A DNA stretch of 64,000 bases, taken from contig DASRBO010000130.1 of assembly GCA_035653595.1 (NCBI GenBank), positions 1 through 64,000 of the forward strand, in the 5' to 3' direction. Source of the DNA: DASRBO01 sp035653595 (GTDB lineage Bacteria > Actinomycetota > Acidimicrobiia > Acidimicrobiales > JAJPHE01). This document shows positions 50,646-58,768 of this stretch, piece after piece. Numbering within the stretch: the first letter of the stretch is position 1; each line of letters begins with the position of its first letter. Position numbers and translations under genes: made by a program. The notes beneath the pieces are model-generated. The model ran no database searches, was not told the DNA's origin, and saw only the letters and a program-made list of their open reading frames with translations.

Positions 50646-51463
50646 TGGTTACTCGGATAGTCACTGACTCGAGCGCTTGCCTGCGCCCCAGCGTTGCACG
50701 GCGGCTGGCCGTGCGCGTGGTGCCCATCGGGATCCTGTTCTCCGACGGCACCGAGGAGCAGGACGACACCGTCGCCCCCGAGCGGGTGGGTCGGGCCATG
50801 ATGGCCCAGCAGGCGGTCAAGTCCCTGCCCCCGTCGGTGCTGGACTACCTGAACGCGGTGGAGGGGTGGTCCGAGCCGATCGACCACGTGGTGATCCTCA
50901 CCCCGGCCGCCGAGTTCACCGTCATGCACCGCATGGCCACCCAGGCCGCTGCCCTGGCCCGGGTGCCGGTGACCGTCATCGACACCCGCACCGCCGCCGC
51001 CGCCCAGGGACTGGTGGTGGAGGCGGCCGCCGAGCGCGCCGCTGCCGGCGCCGGCGGAGAGGAGGTGGCCGATGCCGCCCGGCAGGCCGCCGGCGCCGTC
51101 CGGCTGGTGGCCGCCCTGGCCTCCCTCGAGACCCTCCGGGGTGGGGGCCTCCTGCCCCCGCCCAGCCTGGCCGGGACGGGTCCGGCCGGGTCCCGCCGGT
51201 TGTTCAGCTTCGCCGAGGGTCGGGTGGAGCCGGTGGGCGAGGCCGACGAGGCCGAAGTGGTGGCCGCCCTCGAGGCCCGCTGGACCGAGGGGGGCGGGGA
51301 CCCCGCCGTCCCTGCTTCGATCTTCCACGCCGGAGACGAGGTCACCGCCGCCTCGCTGCGGTCCCGCCTCGGGGTGAAGGCGCCGCTGTCGCGCTTCAGC
51401 GCCGCCATGACCCTGCACACCGGGCCGGGGGTGGTGGGCGTCAGCTGGGTCCCCGCCGGCTGA
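50645..51463 (+). CDS. DegV-family fatty-acid-binding protein
   Basis: The 272-residue protein begins with the family signature IVTDSSACLRPSVARR and has the two-domain EDD fold. DegV/FakB proteins bind a fatty acid and hand it to the FakA kinase for phospholipid synthesis. The TTG start at 50645 places the signature at the normal position. The C-terminal half is shorter and Ala/Gly-rich but keeps GVVGVSWVP at the end. No FakA gene is in the window. Confidence 0.82.
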   Translation: MVTRIVTDSSACLRPSVARRLAVRVVPIGILFSDGTEEQDDTVAPERVGRAMMAQQAVKSLPPSVLDYLNAVEGWSEPIDHVVILTPAAEFTVMHRMATQAAALARVPVTVIDTRTAAAAQGLVVEAAAERAAAGAGGEEVADAARQAAGAVRLVAALASLETLRGGGLLPPPSLAGTGPAGSRRLFSFAEGRVEPVGEADEAEVVAALEARWTEGGGDPAVPASIFHAGDEVTAASLRSRLGVKAPLSRFSAAMTLHTGPGVVGVSWVPAG

Positions 51464-51553
51464 GGCCGGTCGGACAGTTCCCCGGTTCCGCCGAAGGGGC
51501 TCGGCCGTTCGGTGGCTCGGCCGTTCAGTGACTCGAGTGGGCCGTTGAGCTGC
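51464..51553. repeat. Imperfect direct repeats between two convergent genes
   Basis: The gap and the last codons of the oxidoreductase hold four imperfect copies of a unit near CTCGGCCGTTCRGTG between about 51500 and 51575. The function is unknown; they may be simple slippage products. Confidence 0.35.
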
Positions 51554-52432
51554 TCAGCCGTTCAGCTGCGAGCGGGCCGACTCGATCAGCCGCTGCAGGT
51601 GCAGGCCCCGCCAGACGTCGAGGGGGTGGGGCCGGCCGTTGCGCACCGCCTCGGCCGCCTCCCGTCGCAGGGTGGCGAAGGCGTCCGGCCCGACGCTGGC
51701 CCCGCAGTCGATCTCGAGCACCCCGTCGGCTGCGTAGAGGTCGACCCCGGCCCGGTGCGGTTGGAGCGGGACCACCGCCGACATGGACGCCTCGCTCACC
51801 ACACCGCTGCGGTGCTCGAGCAGCAGGCCCAGCCACCGGAGGGAGTCGCCGTGGGCCCGCACGGACTCGACCGGGCCCAGGGTGGCGTCGAGCAGGTCAA
51901 GCAGGTGGGGGCCCAGATCGGGCAGGGCGCCCTCGGCCAGCCGCCAGGGGGTGGCGAAGGGACCGCCCAGCAGCGCCCCCGACACAAACCAGCCCCGGCC
52001 CCCTATGGGCCCGAAGGCGGCCGCCGCGTCCACCAGCTGGCGCACGGCCGTCGAGTAGCGCCAGGACAGGGCCACCAGCGACACCACCCCGGCGGTCCCC
52101 ACCGCGTCGGCCAGCCGCTCCGCCCCGGCCAGGTCGCCGGCAATGGGCTTTTCCAGGATCACCGCCCGCCCGGCAGCCACCACGTCGAGGGCCAGCTCGG
52201 CCTGCACCGCCGGCGGGACGGCGAAGGCGACTGCCTCGCTCCGCTCTATCAGCTCCGACAGGCTGCCTACGGCCTCGGTGCGGTGACGTTGGGCCAGCGA
52301 CGCCGCCGCCTCCGGGTTGCGGGCCCACACCCCGACCAGCGCCGTCTCGGGGCCGGCGGCGAACACGGGGGCGTGTGCCATCCGGGCCCAGGGACCCGCA
52401 CCCACCAGACCAACCTTCACCGGCTCGCTCAT
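51554..52432 (-). CDS. Gfo/Idh/MocA-family NAD(P)-dependent oxidoreductase
   Basis: The 292-residue protein has the N-terminal dinucleotide fold VGLVGAGPWARMAHAPV and the family EKP motif in VILEKPIAGDLAGAERL. The C-terminal alpha/beta substrate domain carries LPDLGPHLLDLLDATLG, with the catalytic-position His. Such enzymes oxidise or reduce sugars, inositols and related compounds. It is a single gene. TAAGTT lies six bases ahead of the ATG, predicting a leaderless mRNA. It is convergent with degV. Confidence 0.87.
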   Translation of the reverse strand: MSEPVKVGLVGAGPWARMAHAPVFAAGPETALVGVWARNPEAAASLAQRHRTEAVGSLSELIERSEAVAFAVPPAVQAELALDVVAAGRAVILEKPIAGDLAGAERLADAVGTAGVVSLVALSWRYSTAVRQLVDAAAAFGPIGGRGWFVSGALLGGPFATPWRLAEGALPDLGPHLLDLLDATLGPVESVRAHGDSLRWLGLLLEHRSGVVSEASMSAVVPLQPHRAGVDLYAADGVLEIDCGASVGPDAFATLRREAAEAVRNGRPHPLDVWRGLHLQRLIESARSQLNG

Positions 52433-52438
52433 GAGCGG

Positions 52439-52444
52439 AACTTA
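52439..52444 (-). promoter_or_regulatory. -10 box (TAAGTT) of the Gfo/Idh/MocA gene
   Basis: TAAGTT ends exactly six bases before ATG 52432, placing transcription start on the A of ATG. Confidence 0.45.
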
Positions 52445-52493
52445 CCGACCAATTCGATTTCGGTCCGCTGGCGCCTCCTGGAAGACTGCCCGA

Positions 52494-53378
52494 GTGCAGC
52501 GCAGGGATCCGGACCGGTCGGGCTTCGTAACCCTCGGCCGGGTGCGTCTGCGGGTCTGGGAGTGGGGCGACGAGGACGCCCCCGCCGTCATCTGCGTGCA
52601 CGGCGCCCACGACCACGGCCGCATGTTCGACGGCCTGGGCCCGGCCCTGGCGCGAATGGGCTACCGGGTGGTGGCCCCCGATGTGAGGGGCCACGGCGAC
52701 AGCGACCGCATCTCCTCGGGCCACCTCTGGCACATGGCCGCCCTGGACCTGTGCCTGCTGGCCCGCCACCTGGGGCCGCCGGTGGGGATGGTGGGGCACT
52801 CCTTCGGAGGAGGCCAGGCCATGTTCACCGCCGGGGTGTGGCCGGAGCTGGTCCGCTGGGTGGTCAACCTCGACGGCCTCGGCCCGCCCGAGGGCGACTT
52901 CGGCGGCTTCGACCTGGCCGAGGGGTGCGCCAACAGCTTGGCGGCGATCGAGCGGGTGCTGTTCTCGGCCCCCCGGCTCTACCCGTCGCTGGAGGACATG
53001 GTCGAGCGCCGGCGGCGGGTCAACACCCGCCTGCCTGAGGACTGGGTGCGCCACCTCGTGCGCCACGGGGCCAGACAGGTCGAGGGTGGCTTCGCCTGGA
53101 AGACCGATCCCATGTTCAACGTGGGCCTGCCCGACGACTTCGGCCCCGAGTACCTCGAGGCGGAGAACAGCATGATCTCCTGCCCCCTGCTGGTGCTCAC
53201 CGGCTCCGAGCCCGACACCTGGAGCGAGCTGACCCCGGAGCAGGTGGAGCGGCGCCTGGCCCCGCTGCGCACCGCCCGCCACCGGGTGGTCGCCGAAGCC
53301 GGCCACTACGTCCACATCGAGCAGCCCGAGTCGGTCCTCGACGCCATCGCCGGGTTCGTGGCCGAGGTCGGAGCATGA
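52494..53378 (+). CDS. Alpha/beta hydrolase
   Basis: The 294-residue enzyme keeps the whole catalytic apparatus: oxyanion VHGAHDHGRMF, APDVRGHGDSD, nucleophile elbow VGHSFGGGQ, an acidic residue in LTGSEPDTW, and the final His in AEAGHYVHIEQPE. It should hydrolyse an ester, epoxide, C-C bond or similar; substrate unknown. The start is GTG 52494. The stop shares ATGA with the next gene, which encodes a degenerate relative, so the two are coupled. Confidence 0.87.
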   Translation: MQRRDPDRSGFVTLGRVRLRVWEWGDEDAPAVICVHGAHDHGRMFDGLGPALARMGYRVVAPDVRGHGDSDRISSGHLWHMAALDLCLLARHLGPPVGMVGHSFGGGQAMFTAGVWPELVRWVVNLDGLGPPEGDFGGFDLAEGCANSLAAIERVLFSAPRLYPSLEDMVERRRRVNTRLPEDWVRHLVRHGARQVEGGFAWKTDPMFNVGLPDDFGPEYLEAENSMISCPLLVLTGSEPDTWSELTPEQVERRLAPLRTARHRVVAEAGHYVHIEQPESVLDAIAGFVAEVGA

Positions 53379-54079
53379 CCGCCGGCCTGGCCGACACCGA
53401 CCGGCCCATGACCGGGCTGTTCCCTCCGACCGCCCCGCTGCTGGTGATACCCGACGTCACCGACCCCGGCGCCGGCCGGCACTGGGAGACGGCGCTGCGG
53501 AGCGCCGGGTGGGCCGGACCGGTCATGGTGGCGGACCTCCCCGGCCACGGCCGGGCCGCCCCTCCGGCCGACGGCAACTACGAGATGGCCGAGGTGATCG
53601 CCGCCCTGCGGGCCCTGCACGGTGCCGGCGACGACCCGGCGGTGGTGCTGGGCGAGAAGGGCAGCGGTTGGACCGCCCAGGTGATGGCGCTGGCCGGGCG
53701 CACCTGCGGGCTGGTGCTGGTGGACGGGCTCGGCGGGCCGTGGCTGGCCCCGGCCGAGGTGATCGCCGGGTGGAGGCGGTGGCTGCGGGACCTGGCCGAC
53801 GACCAGGACGCCCTCGGCCCCGCTCCGCCCGCCGGCCCCGACCCTCGCCTGGCCCACCGCCGCCCGACCCAGAACAGCCGGGAGCAGGCCGAGCGGGCGG
53901 CCGCGCTGGTGAAGGTCCCCACCCTGGTCATCGAGACCCCGGCGTCGGCCCTGACCCCGAGCGAGGCAGCCGAGCTCGCCGGGCAGTTCGGCCTCGGAGT
54001 GCTGCGCCGGGTGGCCAGTCGGGCCGAGGCGTCGGCCGTCCTGGTCGGCCTGGCCGCCGAGCCGACCCCGCCGGCCTGA
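53375..54079 (+). CDS. Degenerate alpha/beta-hydrolase-like protein (probable pseudo-enzyme)
   Basis: The 234-residue protein aligns by eye with the upstream hydrolase: LLVIPDVTDPG at the first strand, VADLPGHGRAAPPADG at the Gly-His-Gly loop, then VVLGEKGSGWTAQVMALAG where the nucleophile elbow should be. The expected Ser is replaced by Lys (GEKGS), and no catalytic His remains near the C-terminus. It is therefore probably not a hydrolase and may be a partner or regulatory subunit of the upstream enzyme. Its ATG overlaps the upstream stop (ATGA). Confidence 0.75.
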   Translation: MTAGLADTDRPMTGLFPPTAPLLVIPDVTDPGAGRHWETALRSAGWAGPVMVADLPGHGRAAPPADGNYEMAEVIAALRALHGAGDDPAVVLGEKGSGWTAQVMALAGRTCGLVLVDGLGGPWLAPAEVIAGWRRWLRDLADDQDALGPAPPAGPDPRLAHRRPTQNSREQAERAAALVKVPTLVIETPASALTPSEAAELAGQFGLGVLRRVASRAEASAVLVGLAAEPTPPA

Positions 54080-54101
54080 GCAGCGGCGCGCCGGGCCGGG
54101 C

Positions 54102-55271
54102 TCAGCCGCCGGCCGAGCCGGTCACCCGCGGCAGCACCTCGGTCCAGAACCGCTCGATCGAGCTCAGCAGCTTGTCGTTGGGGACCAGGGAGATGTACGT
54201 CCAGGCGTACAGCGTCTGCACGGGCAGGCGGGCGAGCAGTGTCTCCAGCTGGCGGGTGACGGTGTCGACCGAGCCCACCAGGGCCAGGCCGTCCCTGAAC
54301 AGCTCGGGCATCTCGCCGGTGTCGGGGTGGGGCAGGGCCCGGTCGAAGCCGAAGGGGGCGAACCAGTTCGACCCGCAGAACAGCCCGCTGTCGGCCCACA
54401 GGGCCATGGCCTCCTCGTCGGTGTCGGCCACGATGACGTCGCGCAGCACGCCGATGCCCTCGCCCGGCGGCCGGCCCGACGCCTCGGCGAAGATGTCGTA
54501 GAGGCGGGATTCGAGGACCGGGTGCACCGCGGGGAGGATGGGGGTGACGCCGTTGTCGGCGCACCACCTGATGGTCCTCTCCGACGAGCTGAACGGCTGA
54601 TAGAGCGGCGGGTGCGGTTGCTGCACCGGCTTGGGCACCACCCCCAGGCTGCGCACCACCCCGTCCTCGACCCCGCCGCCGTAGCGGGCCGTGGCCTCGA
54701 GGTCCCAAGGGGTGTCGCCGGCCGGCACCTTCCAGTAGCGACCCTGGTGGCGGACCAGGTCGTTGGACCACGCCTTCATCACGATCTCGAAGCACTCCTC
54801 GAACAGGGCCCGGTTCGCTTCGTCGATCTCGTCGTGCTGGTGCGGCAGCGCCCCGTGGATGCCGTGGCTCTGCTGGGCCATGGTGTCGACCCAGCGCCGC
54901 TGGTAGCCGCGGGCGAAGCCCACGTCGACCCGGCCGCCCGTCATGTGGTCCAACATGGCGATGTCCTCGGCCACCCGAAGCGGGTTGTGCGCCGGCAGCA
55001 CGATGGAGAGCTGGCCCACCCGGAGGCGCCTGGTCTGCATGGCCACGAACAGGTCGAGCAGGACCGGGTTGTTCGACAGCTCGAAGCCCTCGACGTGGAA
55101 GTGGTGCTCGGTGAAGCCGACCGACCGGTAGCCCAGGTCGTCGGCCAGCTTCACCTGGGCCGACAGATCCGACAGCATCCGGTCGTAGAGGTCCCCCCTG
55201 AGCCCGGCCATGCCCGCCTCGACCTCGGCCCGGCTGCCCACTGAGGGCAGGTAGAAGAGCGAGACGTCCAC
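54102..55271 (-). CDS. LLM-class flavin/F420-dependent oxidoreductase
   Basis: The start GTG 55271 (VDVSLFYLPSVGS) is preferred to ATG 55292 because TACTCT lies exactly six bases ahead. The 389-residue TIM-barrel protein has YRSVGFTEHHFHVEGF, AEDIAMLDHMTGGRVDVGFA and LGVVPKPVQQPHPPLYQPF, all luciferase-like signatures; EHH is typical of alkanal monooxygenase-like members. The substrate is unknown. It may be transcribed alone or at the end of the ferritin-like/LLM operon upstream. Confidence 0.86.
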   Translation of the reverse strand: MDVSLFYLPSVGSRAEVEAGMAGLRGDLYDRMLSDLSAQVKLADDLGYRSVGFTEHHFHVEGFELSNNPVLLDLFVAMQTRRLRVGQLSIVLPAHNPLRVAEDIAMLDHMTGGRVDVGFARGYQRRWVDTMAQQSHGIHGALPHQHDEIDEANRALFEECFEIVMKAWSNDLVRHQGRYWKVPAGDTPWDLEATARYGGGVEDGVVRSLGVVPKPVQQPHPPLYQPFSSSERTIRWCADNGVTPILPAVHPVLESRLYDIFAEASGRPPGEGIGVLRDVIVADTDEEAMALWADSGLFCGSNWFAPFGFDRALPHPDTGEMPELFRDGLALVGSVDTVTRQLETLLARLPVQTLYAWTYISLVPNDKLLSSIERFWTEVLPRVTGSAGG

Positions 55272-55277
55272 CGCCGC

Positions 55278-55283
55278 AGAGTA
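55278..55283 (-). promoter_or_regulatory. -10 box (TACTCT) of the LLM gene
   Basis: TACTCT on the minus strand ends six bases before GTG 55271. It also lies inside the longer frame, which argues for the shorter start. Confidence 0.45.
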
Positions 55284-55386
55284 ACGACCCATTCTCCTGG
55301 GGGCCCGGGCCAGGCGCCCGGCCCCTGCGACCGGCCGATGCTACGGCGGGTGCCGGGGCGGGTGCCGGGGACCGGTCGGCGGAGGG

Positions 55387-56817
55387 CTACCCGCTCCGGT
55401 CGGGGCCGTCCTGTGCGGCCTGGTTGCGCATGCGCTCGGCGAGCCCACCCCGACCGGCGCCGGCCCCGAAGGCCCGACGCTCGCCCCGGGCGTAGCTGCG
55501 GCTGATGTCCTCCAGAGCCGAGAAGAACTGGTCGTTGCCCATCCGCTCGGCCATCTGCAGGGGGATGGCGGGATAGGAGTAGCCCTGCTCGGGCAGGGGC
55601 GGGTGGTCCTCGGCCGGCTTGCGGGCCATCACCTTGTCGATGATGGGGGCCAGCCGGGCCGCCTTGTCGCGCTGGGCCTTCTCGTCCCGCTCCTTGAACT
55701 CGGGCAGCACCTCCTTACCGAACAGCTCGAGGCTCTCCATGATGTGCTCGTGGCGGTTGTTGCCCGCCTGGCTTACGAACACCACCTGGTCCACCCCGCA
55801 CTCCTCGAAGCGGCGCAGGTACTCGCGGATCTGGTCCGGGGTCCCGATGGCGCCCCTGATCCCGCTGGTGCCCTCCTGCACCACCTTGGCGCCCAGCCGG
55901 TCGGTGTTGTTGGCCGCCTGGAAGACCGCCTCCGGTGAGTAGCCCTGCTCGGCCCGCTGGGACTGGTACTCGGCCCACACGTCGGTGACGCCGGGCTGGT
56001 GGCGCCCGAACACGTAGTAGTGGGCCAGCGAGTAGCCGAAGAAGTTGCCGCCCTCGACCCCGCGGCGCATGGCCTCCTCCTCGGTGGGGGCGCACATGAA
56101 GGTGGTGACGGCGGCGACGTTGGGGTTGACGGTGTCACCGATGGGCACCCCCTCGGCCTCGAGGGTCTGGTAGTAGTCGTTCACCCACAGGGTCGCCTCC
56201 TCCGGGTTGATGAAGGAGAAGGTGAGGGCGCCGATGCCCTTCTGGGCGGCCAGGTGGATGGTGTCGCGGCGGCTGCAGGCGACCCAGACCGGCGGGTGGG
56301 GCTTCTGGACCGGCTTGGGGACCACGTTGCGGGGCGGCATGGTGACCCACTGGCCCGAGTGGCCGGTGAACGGGCGTTCGGCCATGCACCGCAGGGCGAC
56401 CCGCAGTCCCTCCTCCCACATCTCCCGCTTGTGGACCGGGTCGATGCCGAACCCCCCCAGCTCGGCCTCCGAGGACGCCTCACCGGTGCCGAACTCCACC
56501 CGTCCGCCGGAGACCAGGTCGAGCATGGCCAGCCGCTCGGCCACCCGGGCGGGATGGTTGAACGGCGGCGGGGTCTGCACGATCCCGTGGCCCAGTCGGA
56601 TGTTCTTGGTGCGCTGGGAGACAGCGGCGAGGAAGACCTCGGGGGCGCTCGAGTGGCTGTACTCCTCGAGGAAGTGGTGCTCCACCTCCCAGACGTAGTC
56701 GATGCCCAGCCGGTCGGCGAACTCGCACTGCTCGAGGGCGTCCTGGATGAGGCGGGCCTCGGAGTCCTCTCTCCACGGACGCGGCAGCTGGTGCTCGTAG
56801 AAGATTCCGAACTTCAA
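55387..56817 (-). CDS. LLM-class monooxygenase (long form)
   Basis: The 476-residue protein starts MKFGIFYEHQLPRPW and shows DYVWEVEHHFLEEYSHSSAP, LAMLDLVSGGRVEFGTGEAS and VVPKPVQKPHPPVWVACSRR, the bacterial luciferase-like pattern. It is longer than usual because of a C-terminal helical region (about 390-476) rich in charged residues. A GGGGGA sequence is just ahead of the ATG. It is 70 bases from the ferritin-like gene and probably in its operon. Flavin rather than F420 use is possible; the substrate is unknown. Confidence 0.86.
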   Translation of the reverse strand: MKFGIFYEHQLPRPWREDSEARLIQDALEQCEFADRLGIDYVWEVEHHFLEEYSHSSAPEVFLAAVSQRTKNIRLGHGIVQTPPPFNHPARVAERLAMLDLVSGGRVEFGTGEASSEAELGGFGIDPVHKREMWEEGLRVALRCMAERPFTGHSGQWVTMPPRNVVPKPVQKPHPPVWVACSRRDTIHLAAQKGIGALTFSFINPEEATLWVNDYYQTLEAEGVPIGDTVNPNVAAVTTFMCAPTEEEAMRRGVEGGNFFGYSLAHYYVFGRHQPGVTDVWAEYQSQRAEQGYSPEAVFQAANNTDRLGAKVVQEGTSGIRGAIGTPDQIREYLRRFEECGVDQVVFVSQAGNNRHEHIMESLELFGKEVLPEFKERDEKAQRDKAARLAPIIDKVMARKPAEDHPPLPEQGYSYPAIPLQMAERMGNDQFFSALEDISRSYARGERRAFGAGAGRGGLAERMRNQAAQDGPDRSG

Positions 56818-56887
56818 TGGTCCCCCTTGTGCTGGTGCGGCCCGCCGGATACCCGGCGCCGGCCCCTTGGCTCTGAACTGGCCTGGC

Positions 56888-58009
56888 TCAGTAGACCGAC
56901 GCTACGCCGGTGCCGGACCCGGTGCCCTTGGCGTCGGCGGCGGGCCGCCACTCGCCGAGGGAGTGGAACTCCTCCAGCAGGTCGGCTCCCTTGGCGTGCG
57001 ACGACAGCGCCCGGGCGACCTCGCTGGAGATGGCGGTGCGGTTCTGCTCCTCCATCGGGCCCCGCGACTCGGCCATGGCCCGCTCCCACAGGGTCCCGAT
57101 CACCTCGGCACCGGGCCGCTTGGAGCCCTTGTCGGTGAGGAAGGTGCGGTCCCGCATCTCGCTCAGGGAGGTGCGCAGGTACTCGACATGGGGGGTCTCG
57201 TCGGCCCGGATGTAGGACACGATGCGGGCGGCCTGTCCCTCGCCGGCGACCAGGTCGTCGTCGGAGAGGAGCGCCTCGGCCCAGGCGAAGACGTGAAAGG
57301 CCTTTATCTCGATGAACATCACCCGCAACATGGTGGAGATGAGCATCTCGAGGCCGACATCGAGGTCGTCGAAGACCCGGCGGGCCAGGTAGTTGGCGAC
57401 GCGGTCGCCTGCTCCCCCACCGCCGCCGGAGGGCGGTCCGCCGATGCCCATCCGCGCCAGCATCTCCGCCGTCTGGTCGGCCGTGACCGGGTTCTCGAAG
57501 GCGATGTCGCGCACGGCGAACCACATGCGGTTGTGGCCGGCCTGCTCCTCCCAGCCGGCCTCGTCGCGGGCATGGGCCTCGACCAGGCCCCGGCCCAGGT
57601 GGGCGGTGGCCGTGCCCGTCAGGTCCTCGGCGAAGAACTTCTGCATGTCCTCGGGAGCCAGGTAGCGGATCATGGCTCCGAAGCCCTCCACCGTCCCGAT
57701 CCGGGTGAGGGCGGCGATGATCGGGTCCCTCACCCCCTCCCGCAGCAGGAGTCGGGCCTGGTCGAGATTGGGGTAGTTGCCCGGCCACGACTCAAGGGGG
57801 GCCTCAAGCAGCTCGGTCCCGAAGAGGTTCCTATGGTTCTCCTGCCAGGCGGCGATGGCCTGGGGACGGAACCGGGTGCGAGGGGAGCGGTACTGGCCGT
57901 CGGAGTCGAAGCCCCCGTGGCAGACCAGGTCGCCGACCCGGAGGGGCTCGGCCACCTGGGGGTCGGCCAGGATCTCGTCCCAGCTGTACTCGAGCTGCAG
58001 GTTCGCCAC
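56888..58009 (-). CDS. Ferritin-like (di-iron type) protein
   Basis: The 373-residue, mostly helical protein has Glu/His patterns of the ferritin-like superfamily: LVEAHARDEAGWEEQAGHN, FIEIKAFHVFAWAEALL and RADETPHVEYLRTSL, the last resembling an ExxH metal motif. It might be a di-iron oxygenase or a structural relative. The start is GTG 58009, with GGAGGG ahead. It opens a presumed operon with two luciferase-like enzymes and is divergent from a TetR regulator across a palindrome, which suggests induction by a substrate. The exact family is not recognised. Confidence 0.7.
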   Translation of the reverse strand: MANLQLEYSWDEILADPQVAEPLRVGDLVCHGGFDSDGQYRSPRTRFRPQAIAAWQENHRNLFGTELLEAPLESWPGNYPNLDQARLLLREGVRDPIIAALTRIGTVEGFGAMIRYLAPEDMQKFFAEDLTGTATAHLGRGLVEAHARDEAGWEEQAGHNRMWFAVRDIAFENPVTADQTAEMLARMGIGGPPSGGGGGAGDRVANYLARRVFDDLDVGLEMLISTMLRVMFIEIKAFHVFAWAEALLSDDDLVAGEGQAARIVSYIRADETPHVEYLRTSLSEMRDRTFLTDKGSKRPGAEVIGTLWERAMAESRGPMEEQNRTAISSEVARALSSHAKGADLLEEFHSLGEWRPAADAKGTGSGTGVASVY

Positions 58010-58057
58010 GTGCCCTCCACTGCTCGGTCGGATCGGCTCCGGTGATGTTGGCTCGGA

Positions 58058-58081
58058 AGTGTACACCGCAGCGTATACACT
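58058..58081. promoter_or_regulatory. 24-bp palindromic operator between TetR and the ferritin-like operon
   Basis: AGTGTACACCGC followed by AGCGTATACACT forms a near-perfect dyad: ten of twelve positions match between half-sites. It lies centrally in the 80-base divergent gap. The right half contains TACACT, a -10-like box eight bases before GTG 58090. This is the position and size expected for autoregulation by the adjacent TetR protein. Confidence 0.7.
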
Positions 58082-58089
58082 CGGTCGTC

Positions 58090-58725
58090 GTGGGTGGCGC
58101 CCCTCCGACGAGCACGGCCGGCGCCGACCGGTCCCCCCCGGCGGGCCCCTCCTCCCGCCTCCTGCCCCGGCCCGAGCGCCGCCGCTCCATCGTGGCCGGG
58201 GCCGCCCGGGCATTCGCCGCCACCGGCTTCGAGGCCACCTCCATGGAGGAGATCGCCGAGTCGGCCGGGGTCTCCAAGCTGATCGTCTACCGGCACTTCG
58301 AGTCCAAGGAGGAGCTGTACCGCTGCATCCTCGAGCAGGCCGCCGGCAGGCTGGCCCAGCTGGTGGCCGCCGCCCTCGGCGGCGACCGCCCGGCCCAGAT
58401 GCGGACCGCGGTGGTGGGGGCGTTCATGGCGGCCGCCCGCGAGGACCCCGACGGCTTCCGCCTCCTGTGGCGGCACTCGTGGCGGGAGCCGCGCTTCGCC
58501 CGGTACGCCGCCGAGGTGAACCAGGCGGCGGTCGACTACGCCCGCGGCTTCCTGGCCCCCCGCCTGGCCGACCGGCGCCTGGTCGACTGGGCCGCCGCCA
58601 CCGTCGTGCGCTTCCTGGTGGAGGCCACCCTCAACTGGCTCGACCACGGAAGCCCCGAGGGCGACGAGGAGATCGTCGCCCTCACCTCGGCCAGTCTGCT
58701 GGCCCTGGTCCGCACCTGGTCCTGA
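58090..58725 (+). CDS. TetR/AcrR-family regulator
   Basis: The 211-residue protein has the TetR helix-turn-helix ATSMEEIAESAGVSKLIVYR with HFESKEELYR following, then a helical ligand-binding domain. GTG 58090 is chosen because longer starts would run through the palindromic operator. It is divergent from the ferritin-like gene and very likely represses that operon and itself through the 24-bp palindrome. The ligand is unknown. Downstream is the D-threonine-aldolase-like gene. Confidence 0.88.
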   Translation: MGGAPPTSTAGADRSPPAGPSSRLLPRPERRRSIVAGAARAFAATGFEATSMEEIAESAGVSKLIVYRHFESKEELYRCILEQAAGRLAQLVAAALGGDRPAQMRTAVVGAFMAAAREDPDGFRLLWRHSWREPRFARYAAEVNQAAVDYARGFLAPRLADRRLVDWAAATVVRFLVEATLNWLDHGSPEGDEEIVALTSASLLALVRTWS

Positions 58726-58768
58726 GGCCGCCGGCACCCTCCGCCGGCGGATGCGAAGCTTCGCGGCG

